NCBI RefSeq assembly: GCF_003383615.1
Contig: NZ_QNUL01000010.1
Location: 124,001 to 188,000, forward strand
Reading direction: 5' to 3'
From: Dyadobacter luteus
GTDB taxonomy: Bacteria; Bacteroidota; Bacteroidia; Cytophagales; Spirosomataceae
DNA: 64,000 nucleotides
In this document: positions 26,602-34,890 of the stretch, in pieces
How the letters are laid out: every line of letters begins with the position of its first letter
Position numbering within the stretch: position 1 is the first letter of the stretch
Program-made: the position numbers and the translations under genes
Notes under the pieces: generated by a model
Databases searched by the model: none
What the model was told of the DNA's origin: nothing
Seen by the model: the letters and a program-made list of their open reading frames with translations, nothing else

Positions 26602-27366
26602 ATGAAACTTACACTCATTGGTGCAGGTCCGGGGGATCCTGACCTGATCACCCTCAAAGCACTCAAGGCTTTGCAGAAAGCCAAAGTTGTTCTTTACGAT
26701 TCACTTGCTCACCCCTCACTTCTTGATCATTGTCCTGCCGAATGTGTAAAAATATTGGTAGGTAAACGTTATGGCAAAACCAGCTGCGGACAGGATGATA
26801 TTAATCAGCTGATTGTTGAATACGCGCAGCAATACGGAGAAGTCGTTCGTCTGAAAGGAGGCGATTCGTTTATTTTCGGGCGGGGTTATGAAGAGCTTAT
26901 CTACGCGCAGCAACATGGTATCAGCCATGAGATTATACCTGGAATTTCCAGTAGTTACGCAGCGCCGGCACTTGCAGGTATACCATTGACTTCAAGAGGA
27001 TTAAGTGAAAGTTTCTGGGTGATTACCGGAACTACAAAAGATCATGCTCTTTCAAGGGATATAGCCGTAGCGGCACAGTCAACTGCAACTGTGGTTATTC
27101 TGATGGGCATGCACAAACTCAACGAAATTATTGACATTTATGCCAATGCCGGAAAAGTGGATGAGCCCATCGCTATCATACAGAACGGATCACTCGAACA
27201 TCAAAATGTTGTAACCGGTAAAATCAGTAATATCGAGCCTTTGGTTAAAATCAGCGGCATATCGTCTCCGGCAGTAATTGTAATCGGGAAAGTTGCCGCC
27301 TTACCGGACCTGAGTTTTGAAGAGATTCAAAAGATGATTAAAAATGCAGAACCTTCTAACGATTAG
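26602..27366 (+). CDS. cobA: Uroporphyrinogen-III C-methyltransferase (siroheme pathway)
   Basis: 254 residues from ATG 26602, directly after the heptad array; the frame is open upstream but that part is repeat sequence. SAM-dependent methylation of uroporphyrinogen III to precorrin-2 is the first step to siroheme. Motifs: LIGAGPGDPDLITLKAL (family signature), VLYDSLAHP, GKRYGKTSCGQDDIN, VRLKGGDSFIFGRGYEEL and GITSS-like PGISSSYAAPALAGIPLTSRG. It ends 2 bases from the stop of the convergent gene at 27369. No complete precorrin-2 dehydrogenase/ferrochelatase gene is in the window; only the remnant fused to the TSUP exporter resembles one. Confidence 0.95.
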   Translation: MKLTLIGAGPGDPDLITLKALKALQKAKVVLYDSLAHPSLLDHCPAECVKILVGKRYGKTSCGQDDINQLIVEYAQQYGEVVRLKGGDSFIFGRGYEELIYAQQHGISHEIIPGISSSYAAPALAGIPLTSRGLSESFWVITGTTKDHALSRDIAVAAQSTATVVILMGMHKLNEIIDIYANAGKVDEPIAIIQNGSLEHQNVVTGKISNIEPLVKISGISSPAVIVIGKVAALPDLSFEEIQKMIKNAEPSND

Positions 27367-27368
27367 TA

Positions 27369-27710
27369 TTATAATAAACGAAGTAACCAGTTGAAGTTGA
27401 GCAGGTCTTGTTTTCCGTCGAATACAAAGAAGTAGATAATTCCTGCAAGAATAATGTAGCTCATAAAAAGCCACTTTTTCTTCTGCTCATAGGCTTCTTT
27501 GTTATGGAAGTAATCGTAAACCATGGAAGCAGAAAAGCCAACGATCATGAGTATGAAGCAGAATATGCCACAGTCTGTGCGGTATTGAGCGTATGCGCTC
27601 ATAGCAGGAGCACCAAGTACGAGATACATCAGCCACATACCAAATCCCATACGGTACAGGTACATACTCAGGCGTCTGTCATTCTTGATATCAAATAATC
27701 CTTCTAACAC
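27369..27710 (-). CDS. Small membrane protein of unknown function
   Basis: 113 residues with three hydrophobic segments (about 20-37, 48-64 and 82-98) and a short charged linker (YFHNKEAYEQKKK). No family recognised. It is transcribed against cobA, with the two stop codons 2 bases apart, which argues that it is a real gene with no room for other features. The upstream side shares a ~107-base divergent region with the acyltransferase gene at 27818. Confidence 0.65.
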   Translation of the reverse strand: MLEGLFDIKNDRRLSMYLYRMGFGMWLMYLVLGAPAMSAYAQYRTDCGIFCFILMIVGFSASMVYDYFHNKEAYEQKKKWLFMSYIILAGIIYFFVFDGKQDLLNFNWLLRLL

Positions 27711-27817
27711 AGCGTTATACGATCTCGTTCAACAGGTGAAGCTACTAAAAATAGAATTTAAAAGCCAGTATTTTTATAACATTCAGGATAGAAGTATTAT
27801 TGCATAAATTTAGATTC

Positions 27818-28717
27818 ATGACCCATATCAGTTCCCGATTTTTCCTTTTTCTGCTCAATTCCCTTTCAGCTCTATCCTGGAATAATGCATTCCGACTTTC
27901 CACCTGTTTAAAATGGATTCTGTTTGATGTGGCCGGGTATAGAAAAAAAGTAATATGGAATAACCTGAAAAACAGCTTTCCGGAAAAAACTGATGCGGAA
28001 CTTCAATGTATTGCTGAAGACTTCCATCTTCATTTTACAGATCTCATCGTCGAAACCATCAAATTTCGAACAGCATGCCCTGCTACAATTCGTGAACGTC
28101 TTCAGGGTGATATCAGTATCATGGATGATTTCTACGCTTCCAATACCAATATTATTTATCTGATGGGTCATCGCGGTAACTGGGAATTGGCCAATCTATT
28201 CTCCTCCCTATGTTTTACTCACGAATGTATCGTTGTATACCGTCCGCTCCAAAATAAAGAATCTGATCAATGGTTTCTTGACTTACGTACAAGGTTTGGC
28301 GCCAAACTGGTACCCATGAATTTGATCTTTAAGGAATTGCAGAAACCGCGGGAGAAACCATACGTGGTCGTTCTTGCCAATGATCAGTCCCCCGTTCCAG
28401 AAACTGCCTTTTGGACAACATTCCTGAATCAGGATACAGGCGTTTTCCGCGGTGTGGAAACCATCGCCCGCCGTTATGACCTTACTGTACTTTATGCAGA
28501 TTTCAGTAAAGTAGAAGGCAAAAGAGGATACTATCATGTAGATATCACAACCATTACCGACGAGCCGAAAAAAGTAGCTAACAATGCGATTTTGAAACAT
28601 CAAATCGGAATTCTGGAAAAAAACATCTGTAAACAACCTCATAACTGGCTATGGAGCCACCGTCGCTGGAAACACAAGCGTCCGGAAAATTTAAAAGCGG
28701 AGCAATTGGCGCTGTGA
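27818..28717 (+). CDS. LpxL/HtrB-family lysophospholipid (lipid A) acyltransferase, copy 1
   Basis: 299 residues from ATG 27818. This start gives the same 21-residue spacing to the LSW motif as in the paralogue at 28819; an in-frame TTG at 27800 is less likely. One N-terminal membrane anchor, then VAGYRKKVIWNNLKNSFPE, the HX4E catalytic motif in GHRGNWEL, and NDQSPVPETAFWTTFLNQDTGVFRGVE, typical of the family that adds secondary acyl chains to lipid A or ornithine-type lipids. The two tandem copies differ widely in sequence and may use different acyl donors or acceptors. Confidence 0.9.
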   Translation: MTHISSRFFLFLLNSLSALSWNNAFRLSTCLKWILFDVAGYRKKVIWNNLKNSFPEKTDAELQCIAEDFHLHFTDLIVETIKFRTACPATIRERLQGDISIMDDFYASNTNIIYLMGHRGNWELANLFSSLCFTHECIVVYRPLQNKESDQWFLDLRTRFGAKLVPMNLIFKELQKPREKPYVVVLANDQSPVPETAFWTTFLNQDTGVFRGVETIARRYDLTVLYADFSKVEGKRGYYHVDITTITDEPKKVANNAILKHQIGILEKNICKQPHNWLWSHRRWKHKRPENLKAEQLAL

Positions 28718-28818
28718 ATTTCTGGTAATTGTTAGTAATCTTGCATCGCCAAAGAGTAGTTGCATAAAGGAACTAATTTTTCCGGGCAATTGCTTTTAAT
28801 GTGTTAATGCCCGATTCA

Positions 28819-29745
28819 ATGAACACATTTTTAACCAAAATATTACTCAGTATCCTGACCGCCATATCCCGGTTATCCTGGAAGAGTATCTATAAACTAT
28901 CCGATTTTTTTCGCTTTCTGATTTTTGATATTGTTGGTTACAGAAAAGACATTGTCATCAGCAATCTTAAAGCAAGCTTTCCGTCTTACGATACCTCATC
29001 CATTCAGTCTATTGCCCGAAAATTCTATCGCAACTTTACGGATATCATTTTCGAGACGATCAAGTTAAGATCCATTACCAGAAATGACTTGCTGAGCCGG
29101 ATAGATTTCGACCCTCAATTACTGGACGATTATTATACAAAAGGACAAAGTCTTGTTGTAGTAGCCGGCCACCTTGGCAATTGGGAAATGCTCAATCTAT
29201 TTGCATCGGCACGGCTGCATTATCAGATTGTAGTTGTCTACCACGAATTGGCCAACAGTACATTCGAAGCATGGTTCAAAAAAGTACGTACTCAGTTCGG
29301 AACTGAAATGGTCTCCATGAAAGAAGCATTTAACCGTGCAGTCGCTCCGAGAGAAAAACCATTTATTTTTATATTGATCAATGACCAATCTCCTTTTCCT
29401 GAAAAAGCATATTGGACCACTTTTCTGAATCAGATGACCGGTGTGTACCGTGGCGTAGAACTTATAGCCCGGCGCGTGAATCTTCCTGTGTTATACATGG
29501 GTGTCAGAAAAGATGATACACGTCGTGGATTTTATCGCTTCTATTTTGAGAAAATCACGGAATCACCTAAGACGGAACCTAACAATTATATCCTCCAGAC
29601 TCAAACAGAGCTTTTAGAGAAAGACATAGTGGCACAGCCGGACAACTGGCTATGGACGCACAAGCGTTGGAAACACAACAAACCAGAAAAACTACAACCT
29701 TTCCAATTATTGGAAAAAACTGAACAGAGTGATCAAGCCAGTTAA
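28819..29745 (+). CDS. LpxL/HtrB-family acyltransferase, copy 2
   Basis: 308 residues from ATG 28819; in-frame GTG 28801 and ATG 28807 are alternatives. HX4E motif in GHLGNWEM, plus NDQSPFPEKAYWTTFLNQMTGVYRGVELIARR, which aligns with copy 1 throughout. The C-terminus extends ~9 residues further. The gene overlaps the GT9 gene by 17 bases, so an acyltransferase-acyltransferase-glycosyltransferase envelope operon is likely. Confidence 0.9.
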   Translation: MNTFLTKILLSILTAISRLSWKSIYKLSDFFRFLIFDIVGYRKDIVISNLKASFPSYDTSSIQSIARKFYRNFTDIIFETIKLRSITRNDLLSRIDFDPQLLDDYYTKGQSLVVVAGHLGNWEMLNLFASARLHYQIVVVYHELANSTFEAWFKKVRTQFGTEMVSMKEAFNRAVAPREKPFIFILINDQSPFPEKAYWTTFLNQMTGVYRGVELIARRVNLPVLYMGVRKDDTRRGFYRFYFEKITESPKTEPNNYILQTQTELLEKDIVAQPDNWLWTHKRWKHNKPEKLQPFQLLEKTEQSDQAS

Positions 29746-30709
29746 ATTTCTCATTCTCCGGTTTTCGTCCATTGGCGATATCGTTTTGACCACCCCCGTG
29801 CTCAGATGCCTCAAAGAGCAATATCCTCACGCGGAAGTTCACTATTTTACGAAAAGTAAATTCGGCTTTATACTTAAAGATAATCCGTTTGTGGATAAGC
29901 TGTGGTTATTGGATAAGTCGGAAAGTGATGTGTTGAAACTTCTGAAAAAAGAAAATTTCGACTTCATCATCGATCTGCACAACAATCTGAGAACAGCAAA
30001 GATCAAATTCTCACTTGGAAAACCATCATTCAGCTTTGATAAACTGAATGTTCAGAAATTCCTGCTCACCAATTTCAAAATAAACCGGTTGCCTGATGTT
30101 CACATTGTAGACCGCTATCTGGATACGCTCAAAACCTTTGACATCAAAAATGACCTGAAAGGGCTGGATTATTTTGTACCTGAGAAAGATCAGATTGAGA
30201 TAGGTAAGCTTCCTGTTTCCCACCAGACAGGTTTTATAGCTTATGCCATCGGTGGACAGCATTTCACAAAGAAATTACCTGTTACAAGGATGATTGAGCT
30301 GTGTACGAAAATTAACCAGCCTCTTGTATTACTTGGTGGCAAGGAAGACTTCAACAATGGTGAGGAAGTAAAAAACGCGTTACCCGAAATTGCAATTTAC
30401 AATGCATGTGGTGCGTATAATTTCAATCAATCGGCATCTGTTATTGAGAAAGCGAAGGTAGTTTTCTCGCATGACACTGGTCTGATGCACGTAGCTTCTG
30501 CTTTTCATAAAAAGGTCTATTCGATCTGGGGCAATACGGTGCCGGAATTTGGCATGTATCCTTATCAGACCTCATTTGAAATTCTGGAAAACAAAGAGCT
30601 GAATTGCCGGCCGTGTTCCAAAATCGGGCACAAGCAATGTCCGAAAAAACATTTTAAATGTATGAATGAACTCCCCTTCTCTTTCGAAGTGGATCAACTA
30701 TTGCAATAA
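29729..30709 (+). CDS. Glycosyltransferase family 9 (heptosyltransferase-like)
   Basis: 326 residues from GTG 29729, overlapping the acyltransferase gene by 17 bases. The N-terminus FLILRFSSIGDIVLTTPVLRCLK is the hallmark of GT9 ADP-heptose:LPS heptosyltransferases, and the C-terminal nucleotide-sugar site is seen in VFSHDTGLMHVASAFHKKVYSIWGNT. Four cysteines cluster near the C-terminus (NCRPCSKIGHKQCPKKHFKC), as in other Bacteroidota GT9 proteins. It probably adds a sugar to the LPS core at the inner membrane. Confidence 0.9.
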   Translation: MIKPVKFLILRFSSIGDIVLTTPVLRCLKEQYPHAEVHYFTKSKFGFILKDNPFVDKLWLLDKSESDVLKLLKKENFDFIIDLHNNLRTAKIKFSLGKPSFSFDKLNVQKFLLTNFKINRLPDVHIVDRYLDTLKTFDIKNDLKGLDYFVPEKDQIEIGKLPVSHQTGFIAYAIGGQHFTKKLPVTRMIELCTKINQPLVLLGGKEDFNNGEEVKNALPEIAIYNACGAYNFNQSASVIEKAKVVFSHDTGLMHVASAFHKKVYSIWGNTVPEFGMYPYQTSFEILENKELNCRPCSKIGHKQCPKKHFKCMNELPFSFEVDQLLQ

Positions 30710-30762
30710 CTGGTCGGTTTAGAACTTTTAAGGTAACACCTGACCATCATATAAAAACGAAC

Positions 30763-31668
30763 ATGAAAAAAAACGTAAATATCGGAATAGTACAGATGAG
30801 CTGTTCCGGAGATGTGGAAGCTAACTTTCAAAAAGCCGTTTCTGGCATACGCGACGCGGCAGCCAAAGGCGCACAGATCGTATGTTTGCAGGAACTTTTC
30901 AAGTCTCTGTATTTCTGTGACATAGAAGATCACAAAAACTTTGAACTGGCTGAACCCATTCCCGGCCCGTCAACAGAATCATTAAGCTCCTTAGCAAAGG
31001 AACTTGGTGTTGTAATTATCGCCTCTCTGTTCGAAAAACGTGCTCATGGATTGTATCACAATACAACAGCAGTCCTGGATGCTGATGGAACCTATCTTGG
31101 CAAGTATCGCAAAATGCATATACCTGATGATCCCGGCTACTACGAAAAGTTCTATTTCACACCAGGCGATGCAGCCACGGTTGCAGAAGAAGAATCTTCC
31201 GATAGCGTTGGTTACAGGATCTTCCATACCAAATTTGCAAAAATAGGTGTACTCATATGCTGGGATCAATGGTATCCGGAAGCTTCGCGCATTACCAGTC
31301 TGATGGGTGCGGAAATATTGTTCTACCCTACTGCCATAGGCTGGGATACGAATGAGACAGATCCCGTTACCAATGAAGAGCAATACGGTGCGTGGCAAAC
31401 CATCCAGCGGAGCCATGCCGTTGCGAACGGTGTTTATGTGGTTTCAGTCAACCGCGTGGGGCGTGAAGCGGATCAGCAGTTCTGGGGCGGCTCTTTCATT
31501 GCCAATCCGCAGGGCAGATTGCTGTACCTTGCTCCGCATGATCATGAGGTGATCCACGTTGAAGAGCTCGACTTGCAAAAACTGGATCATTACCGTACTA
31601 CCTGGCCGTTCCTGCGCGACCGTCGTGTGGACTCATACAAACCAATTCTGAAAAGATTTATTGATTAA
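30763..31668 (+). CDS. aguB: N-carbamoylputrescine amidase (carbon-nitrogen hydrolase)
   Basis: 301 residues. The nitrilase catalytic triad is visible: E44 (CLQELF), K117 (YRKMHIPDDPGYYEKFYF) and C166 (LICWDQWYPE). RSHAVANGVYVVSVNRVG and the DETDPVTNEEQYGAWQTIQR-like substrate region fit the AguB subgroup, which turns N-carbamoylputrescine into putrescine, CO2 and ammonia. The agmatine deiminase that makes its substrate is encoded 4.3 kb away at 35935. A terminator follows at 31696. Confidence 0.92.
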   Translation: MKKNVNIGIVQMSCSGDVEANFQKAVSGIRDAAAKGAQIVCLQELFKSLYFCDIEDHKNFELAEPIPGPSTESLSSLAKELGVVIIASLFEKRAHGLYHNTTAVLDADGTYLGKYRKMHIPDDPGYYEKFYFTPGDAATVAEEESSDSVGYRIFHTKFAKIGVLICWDQWYPEASRITSLMGAEILFYPTAIGWDTNETDPVTNEEQYGAWQTIQRSHAVANGVYVVSVNRVGREADQQFWGGSFIANPQGRLLYLAPHDHEVIHVEELDLQKLDHYRTTWPFLRDRRVDSYKPILKRFID

Positions 31669-31695
31669 GTCATCTTTAAAGAACTTAGCATATTC

Positions 31696-31724
31696 AAAGG
31701 AACCTCTCAACAGGTTCCTTTTTT
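31696..31724 (+). terminator. Rho-independent terminator after aguB
   Basis: Perfect 10-bp stem AAAGGAACCT (31696-31705) / AGGTTCCTTT (31712-31721), 6-base loop, then TTT. It lies 28 bases after the aguB stop codon. Confidence 0.92.
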
Positions 31725-31896
31725 ATTTCAAGCCCAATGCTCCGTATTTGACAGTTTCCTCAAGTCCAGGAAACAGATGGATTTTATCGAAGAAGGATTA
31801 GTAAAAATAAATAAAGGATTATTACAATAATATTTCCCTTCTACAAATTATTACCAATTTTTATTGCAAAAAATGCGTTTCAAACAATCAATCATC

Positions 31897-31926
31897 TTGC
31901 ATTTTTATTGTTTGTCAGTATATTTG
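31897..31926 (+). promoter_or_regulatory. Bacteroidota-type promoter inside the 0.77-kb intergenic region
   Basis: TTG at 31897-31899, exactly 19 bases, then TATATTTG at 31919-31926: a full match to TTG-N19-TAnnTTTG. Predicted start near 31932, about 510 bases before the next gene. Such a distance suggests either a very long leader or an independent small RNA. Confidence 0.7.
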
Positions 31927-31928
31927 AA

Positions 31929-32275
31929 ATGTCGTTAAACGAATGACATCTTCTTATGAACGTATTAGTTCCAGCCGCACCAGAACTGATTCGGATATAA
32001 AGAGGAAGCCAGGTTCAGTATATCCGTTAGGTTATTCTGTAATGGTTTTCAGCTTATAGAAATAAAAAAATACATATAGTTTCCTCTGTTTGTTGTGGAC
32101 AGTATTTCCGTTTGTAACGTGTCCTTACGCGCTACATGCCGGGATTCGGTCCTCGATTGAAGAGGGTATTGCTTTCCGGAAAAGCGGTTTTGCAAGCTTA
32201 TGGCTGTGTTTGTCTGTCCACGCGAAAGTGTGTGCGGCGCATCGGAACGTGGACACCACACAGCCATAACTTTTT
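31929..32275 (+). ncRNA. Candidate structured RNA (small RNA or long leader) with competing pairings
   Basis: The 773-base gap 31669-32441 has no convincing protein gene. Downstream of the promoter at 31897-31926 come hairpins ATGTC/GACAT (31929-31949), AGTTC/GAACT (31967-31987) and CGGATATA/TATATCCG (31992-32026). Then TATGGCTGTGT/ACACAGCCATA (32199-32209, 32258-32268) encloses GTCCACG/CGTGGAC (32216-32222, 32248-32254) and is followed by TTTTT, like a terminator. CTGTCCAC (32214-32221) can instead pair perfectly with GTGGACAG at 32095-32102, which would break the terminator stem. No Rfam family was recognised; tmRNA, RNase P and SRP RNA motifs are absent. Confidence 0.5.
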
Positions 32276-32331
32276 CATCGCCACCGGCTTGGTACCGATA
32301 CGGTTAAAGCATGCGATTTCCCGAACAATAT

Positions 32332-32376
32332 ATCAAAGTCAGATCAGTTGCTACAACTCCATCTGGCTTCTTTGAT
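32332..32376 (+). terminator. Strong nested hairpin 66 bases before the hisC-like gene (terminator or attenuator)
   Basis: Three collinear stems form one long rod: ATCAAAG/CTTTGAT (32332-32338, 32370-32376), CAGAT/ATCTG (32340-32344, 32361-32365), AGTTG/CAACT (32346-32350, 32354-32358) with a 3-base loop. It is followed by TTATAT, a weak T tract. It could end the upstream RNA or attenuate the downstream gene. Confidence 0.6.
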
Positions 32377-32441
32377 TTATATCAATCCAAAAGATAACAG
32401 CTCAAATACAGCATAGCAAAACCTTGTAAACTTCCACCCAA

Positions 32442-33629
32442 ATGAATCAGAAAATCGACCGTCGGAATTTGTTAAAATCAGGCTTGATGGCTATTGGCGG
32501 ATTGAGCCTGGCGCCGCACCTAAGTATGGGCGCTTTCTCTAACTCCTCCCTTTCGCTTGATCCTGACAACCGGATATACAGGAGTCCGATGGTCAGAGAA
32601 CATTTTCTTCCGGAAGACGTAAAAGCCCCGAAAATTATAGCACGCCTGAGCGCAAATGAAAACCCCTACGGACCGCCACAATCTGCTCAGAAAGCAGTAA
32701 TCGAGTCTGTAAAAAACGGCAACCGCTATGCCTGGAAAGAAATGTCTGACCTGGTTGACAAAATTTCAAAGAAAGAAGGAGTACCTGTAGATCATATTAT
32801 GATGGCACCAGGCTCTTCTGATTTGCTCGAAAAAGTAGCATTGGTTTTGTTCATGAATGGCGGTAACGTTGTATCTGCGGATCCATGTTATATGTCACTT
32901 ATAAAAGTAGCTGAGGCCGTAGGTGCTACATGGAAAGCTGTTCCCTGCACAGACGATTGGTCACATGATCTGAAAGCGATGGAAGCTGCAATCGATAAGG
33001 ATACCAAGCTGGTATATGTTTGTAATCCTAACAACCCTACAGGCACAATTACCTCCGGGAAGGCATTGCTCGACTTCTGCTCCCGTGTTTCCGAAAAAGT
33101 ACCTGTTTTTGTTGACGAAGCATATATTGAGCTGGCTGTAGATGCCGATACGCAAAGTATGATATCACTTCTTTCTCAAAAGAAAAACGTAATCGTTGCG
33201 CGCACGTTCTCCAAAATTATGGGAATGGCCGGTATTCGCGTAGGTTACATGGCTGCACTGCCTTCTTTTCTGGAAGAAATCAATAAAATCACAAGAGGTG
33301 GAATGGGCATATCCTATACTTCCATCTTTGCAGCTTCAGCAAGTATAGATGACACCGACTTTCAGGTAACAACCAGAAAACTGAATCATGAAGCCAAAAT
33401 GTACTTGTACGCCAGTCTGGATAAACTAGGATATAAATACATCCCTTCCTACACTAATTTTGTACTATTCCCGGTGAATTTGAATGGTAAAGATTTGCTT
33501 ACCAAAATGACCGCTAAGGGTATTTCTATTCGTGCTTTCGACGTACTCAACAAACCTTACTGTAGGGTAAGTATAGGTACGATGGATGAAATGAAAGCTT
33601 TTGTAAACGCACTTGGCCAACTGAGTTAA
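32442..33629 (+). CDS. HisC-like class I/II aminotransferase with Tat signal peptide
   Basis: 395 residues. The N-terminus has the twin-arginine motif DRRNLLKSG followed by a hydrophobic stretch LMAIGGLSLAPHLSMGA, so export in folded, PLP-loaded form is predicted. The enzyme part starts near residue 65: SANENPYGPP, VYVCNPNNPTGT, FVDEAYIEL, PLP lysine K258 in ARTFSKIMGMAG and RVGYM, all as in histidinol-phosphate aminotransferases. No other his genes are near, and a periplasmic location makes a biosynthetic HisC role doubtful. The AEC-family transporter gene follows 33 bases later. Confidence 0.88.
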   Translation: MNQKIDRRNLLKSGLMAIGGLSLAPHLSMGAFSNSSLSLDPDNRIYRSPMVREHFLPEDVKAPKIIARLSANENPYGPPQSAQKAVIESVKNGNRYAWKEMSDLVDKISKKEGVPVDHIMMAPGSSDLLEKVALVLFMNGGNVVSADPCYMSLIKVAEAVGATWKAVPCTDDWSHDLKAMEAAIDKDTKLVYVCNPNNPTGTITSGKALLDFCSRVSEKVPVFVDEAYIELAVDADTQSMISLLSQKKNVIVARTFSKIMGMAGIRVGYMAALPSFLEEINKITRGGMGISYTSIFAASASIDDTDFQVTTRKLNHEAKMYLYASLDKLGYKYIPSYTNFVLFPVNLNGKDLLTKMTAKGISIRAFDVLNKPYCRVSIGTMDEMKAFVNALGQLS

Positions 33630-33662
33630 GGATTATCTGCACGCTCACTACACCATAAAGGC

Positions 33663-34757
33663 ATGAACGACGCATTGCAAAAAACCATCACCTTCCTGCT
33701 ACTGATCACACTTGGGTTTGTCCTCAAAAGCAAGTTCAGGAATAAGGAACAGATGAATGGTATCAAAGAAATTATACTGTCGGTGGCACTCCCATCGACG
33801 ATATTTATTTCGTTGATGAAAATCGAAATTGATTCTTCCATGTTGGCCATTCCACTGGTTACGTTGGTTTTCAATTTTCTGATGTTTTACTCTGCACCGC
33901 TGGCATTTACACTTTTTGGTATTGAAAAAAGTAGTCCAACCGGACGTACGCTGATGATGTTAATTCCATCCCTCGCACCCGGACTGTCCTGCTTTCCTTT
34001 CATAGCAGAGTTTCTGGGAGATAAGAGTCTGGCAATTGCAGCGCTGGCCGATGTTGGCAACAAGTTTTTTGTATTGATATCGCTTTACATACTGGCGATG
34101 AATATGTTCCTGAAAAACGGAAACGATCAGGAAACAAAGACAGGTGGTAAAATCAGGAGTCTCATATTGAGTATGGTACAGGAGCCTATCAACTTACTGA
34201 TTCTTATTGCCATGATTCTATTGAGCTTTGGCATTAATTACGGTACCCTGCCAGTAATTATGACGGATCTGTTCGATAAGACCAGCGCAATGATGACCCC
34301 TCTGGTTTTGTTGTTTATCGGTCTGGCTGTACAATTAAAAGAAGGCAAAAAACGCATTGTAGCATGCATCCTCTTTTTCAGGGCCGGGATTACCCTACTG
34401 CTTAGTGCCGGAATGGTTTTGCTGCTGAACATTCATGATACGTCAATGGTTTTGCTCGCAGTTGTGATCCCGCTAAGTGCAGCAAGTTTCTGGCCGCTGG
34501 CTCATATATCAGCCTTCAACATCAAAGAAGAAGCACAGGCATTACCCAAAGAAAAAAGGACTTTTGATATGGAGTTGGCAGTATTGCTGCTTGCTTTTTC
34601 TCTTCCTTTTTCAACCCTATTGATTCTCGGTATACTTTCTTCCGGAGAACTTTTTGCGCATACGTCAACGCTCATTACCGCCGGACTGGCATTTATTTGC
34701 ATCTCGGCAATACCTCATTTTTTAGGTAAAGTGTTTGTTAAAATGTCGAAAGCATAA
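33663..34757 (+). CDS. AEC (auxin efflux carrier) family transporter
   Basis: 364 residues, about 10 membrane segments in two repeats, consistent with the Mem_trans/AEC fold: LLITLGFVLKSKF at the N-terminus, KEIILSVALPSTIFISLM, and a polar middle (NGNDQETKTGGK). AEC proteins move organic acids or amphipathic amino-acid-like compounds. Only 33 bases separate it from the exported aminotransferase gene, so the two are probably one operon, perhaps handling the same amino/keto acid. Substrate unknown. Confidence 0.75.
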   Translation: MNDALQKTITFLLLITLGFVLKSKFRNKEQMNGIKEIILSVALPSTIFISLMKIEIDSSMLAIPLVTLVFNFLMFYSAPLAFTLFGIEKSSPTGRTLMMLIPSLAPGLSCFPFIAEFLGDKSLAIAALADVGNKFFVLISLYILAMNMFLKNGNDQETKTGGKIRSLILSMVQEPINLLILIAMILLSFGINYGTLPVIMTDLFDKTSAMMTPLVLLFIGLAVQLKEGKKRIVACILFFRAGITLLLSAGMVLLLNIHDTSMVLLAVVIPLSAASFWPLAHISAFNIKEEAQALPKEKRTFDMELAVLLLAFSLPFSTLLILGILSSGELFAHTSTLITAGLAFICISAIPHFLGKVFVKMSKA

Positions 34758-34850
34758 GTATTTGTATCACTGCAAGTCAGTATGAATTGCCATTGAAGTA
34801 CTTTTTTGAATTCAGAAGAGGACTTCTGGTGTCCAGAACATAAGTCTGAT

Positions 34851-34890
34851 TTTACTCAACGCAATCTGTATTTTTTACTCAACGTAATCT
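34851..34890 (+). repeat. Near-perfect 17-base direct repeat with 23-base period at a gene end
   Basis: TTTACTCAACGCAATCT (34851-34867) and TTTACTCAACGTAATCT (34874-34890) differ in one base. The second copy contains the stop codon and last codons of the minus-strand desaturase gene (34875). The first copy, just beyond the stop, is an echo of the gene's 3' end. The period equals that of the tandem repeat at 15502. Confidence 0.85.

Noticed and set aside
32049..32375. Open frames of 72 and 79 codons on opposite strands between aguB and the hisC-like gene
   Set aside because: They cover the inverted repeats, have no recognisable protein features, and mirror each other over the hairpin stems; structured RNA explains the sequence better.
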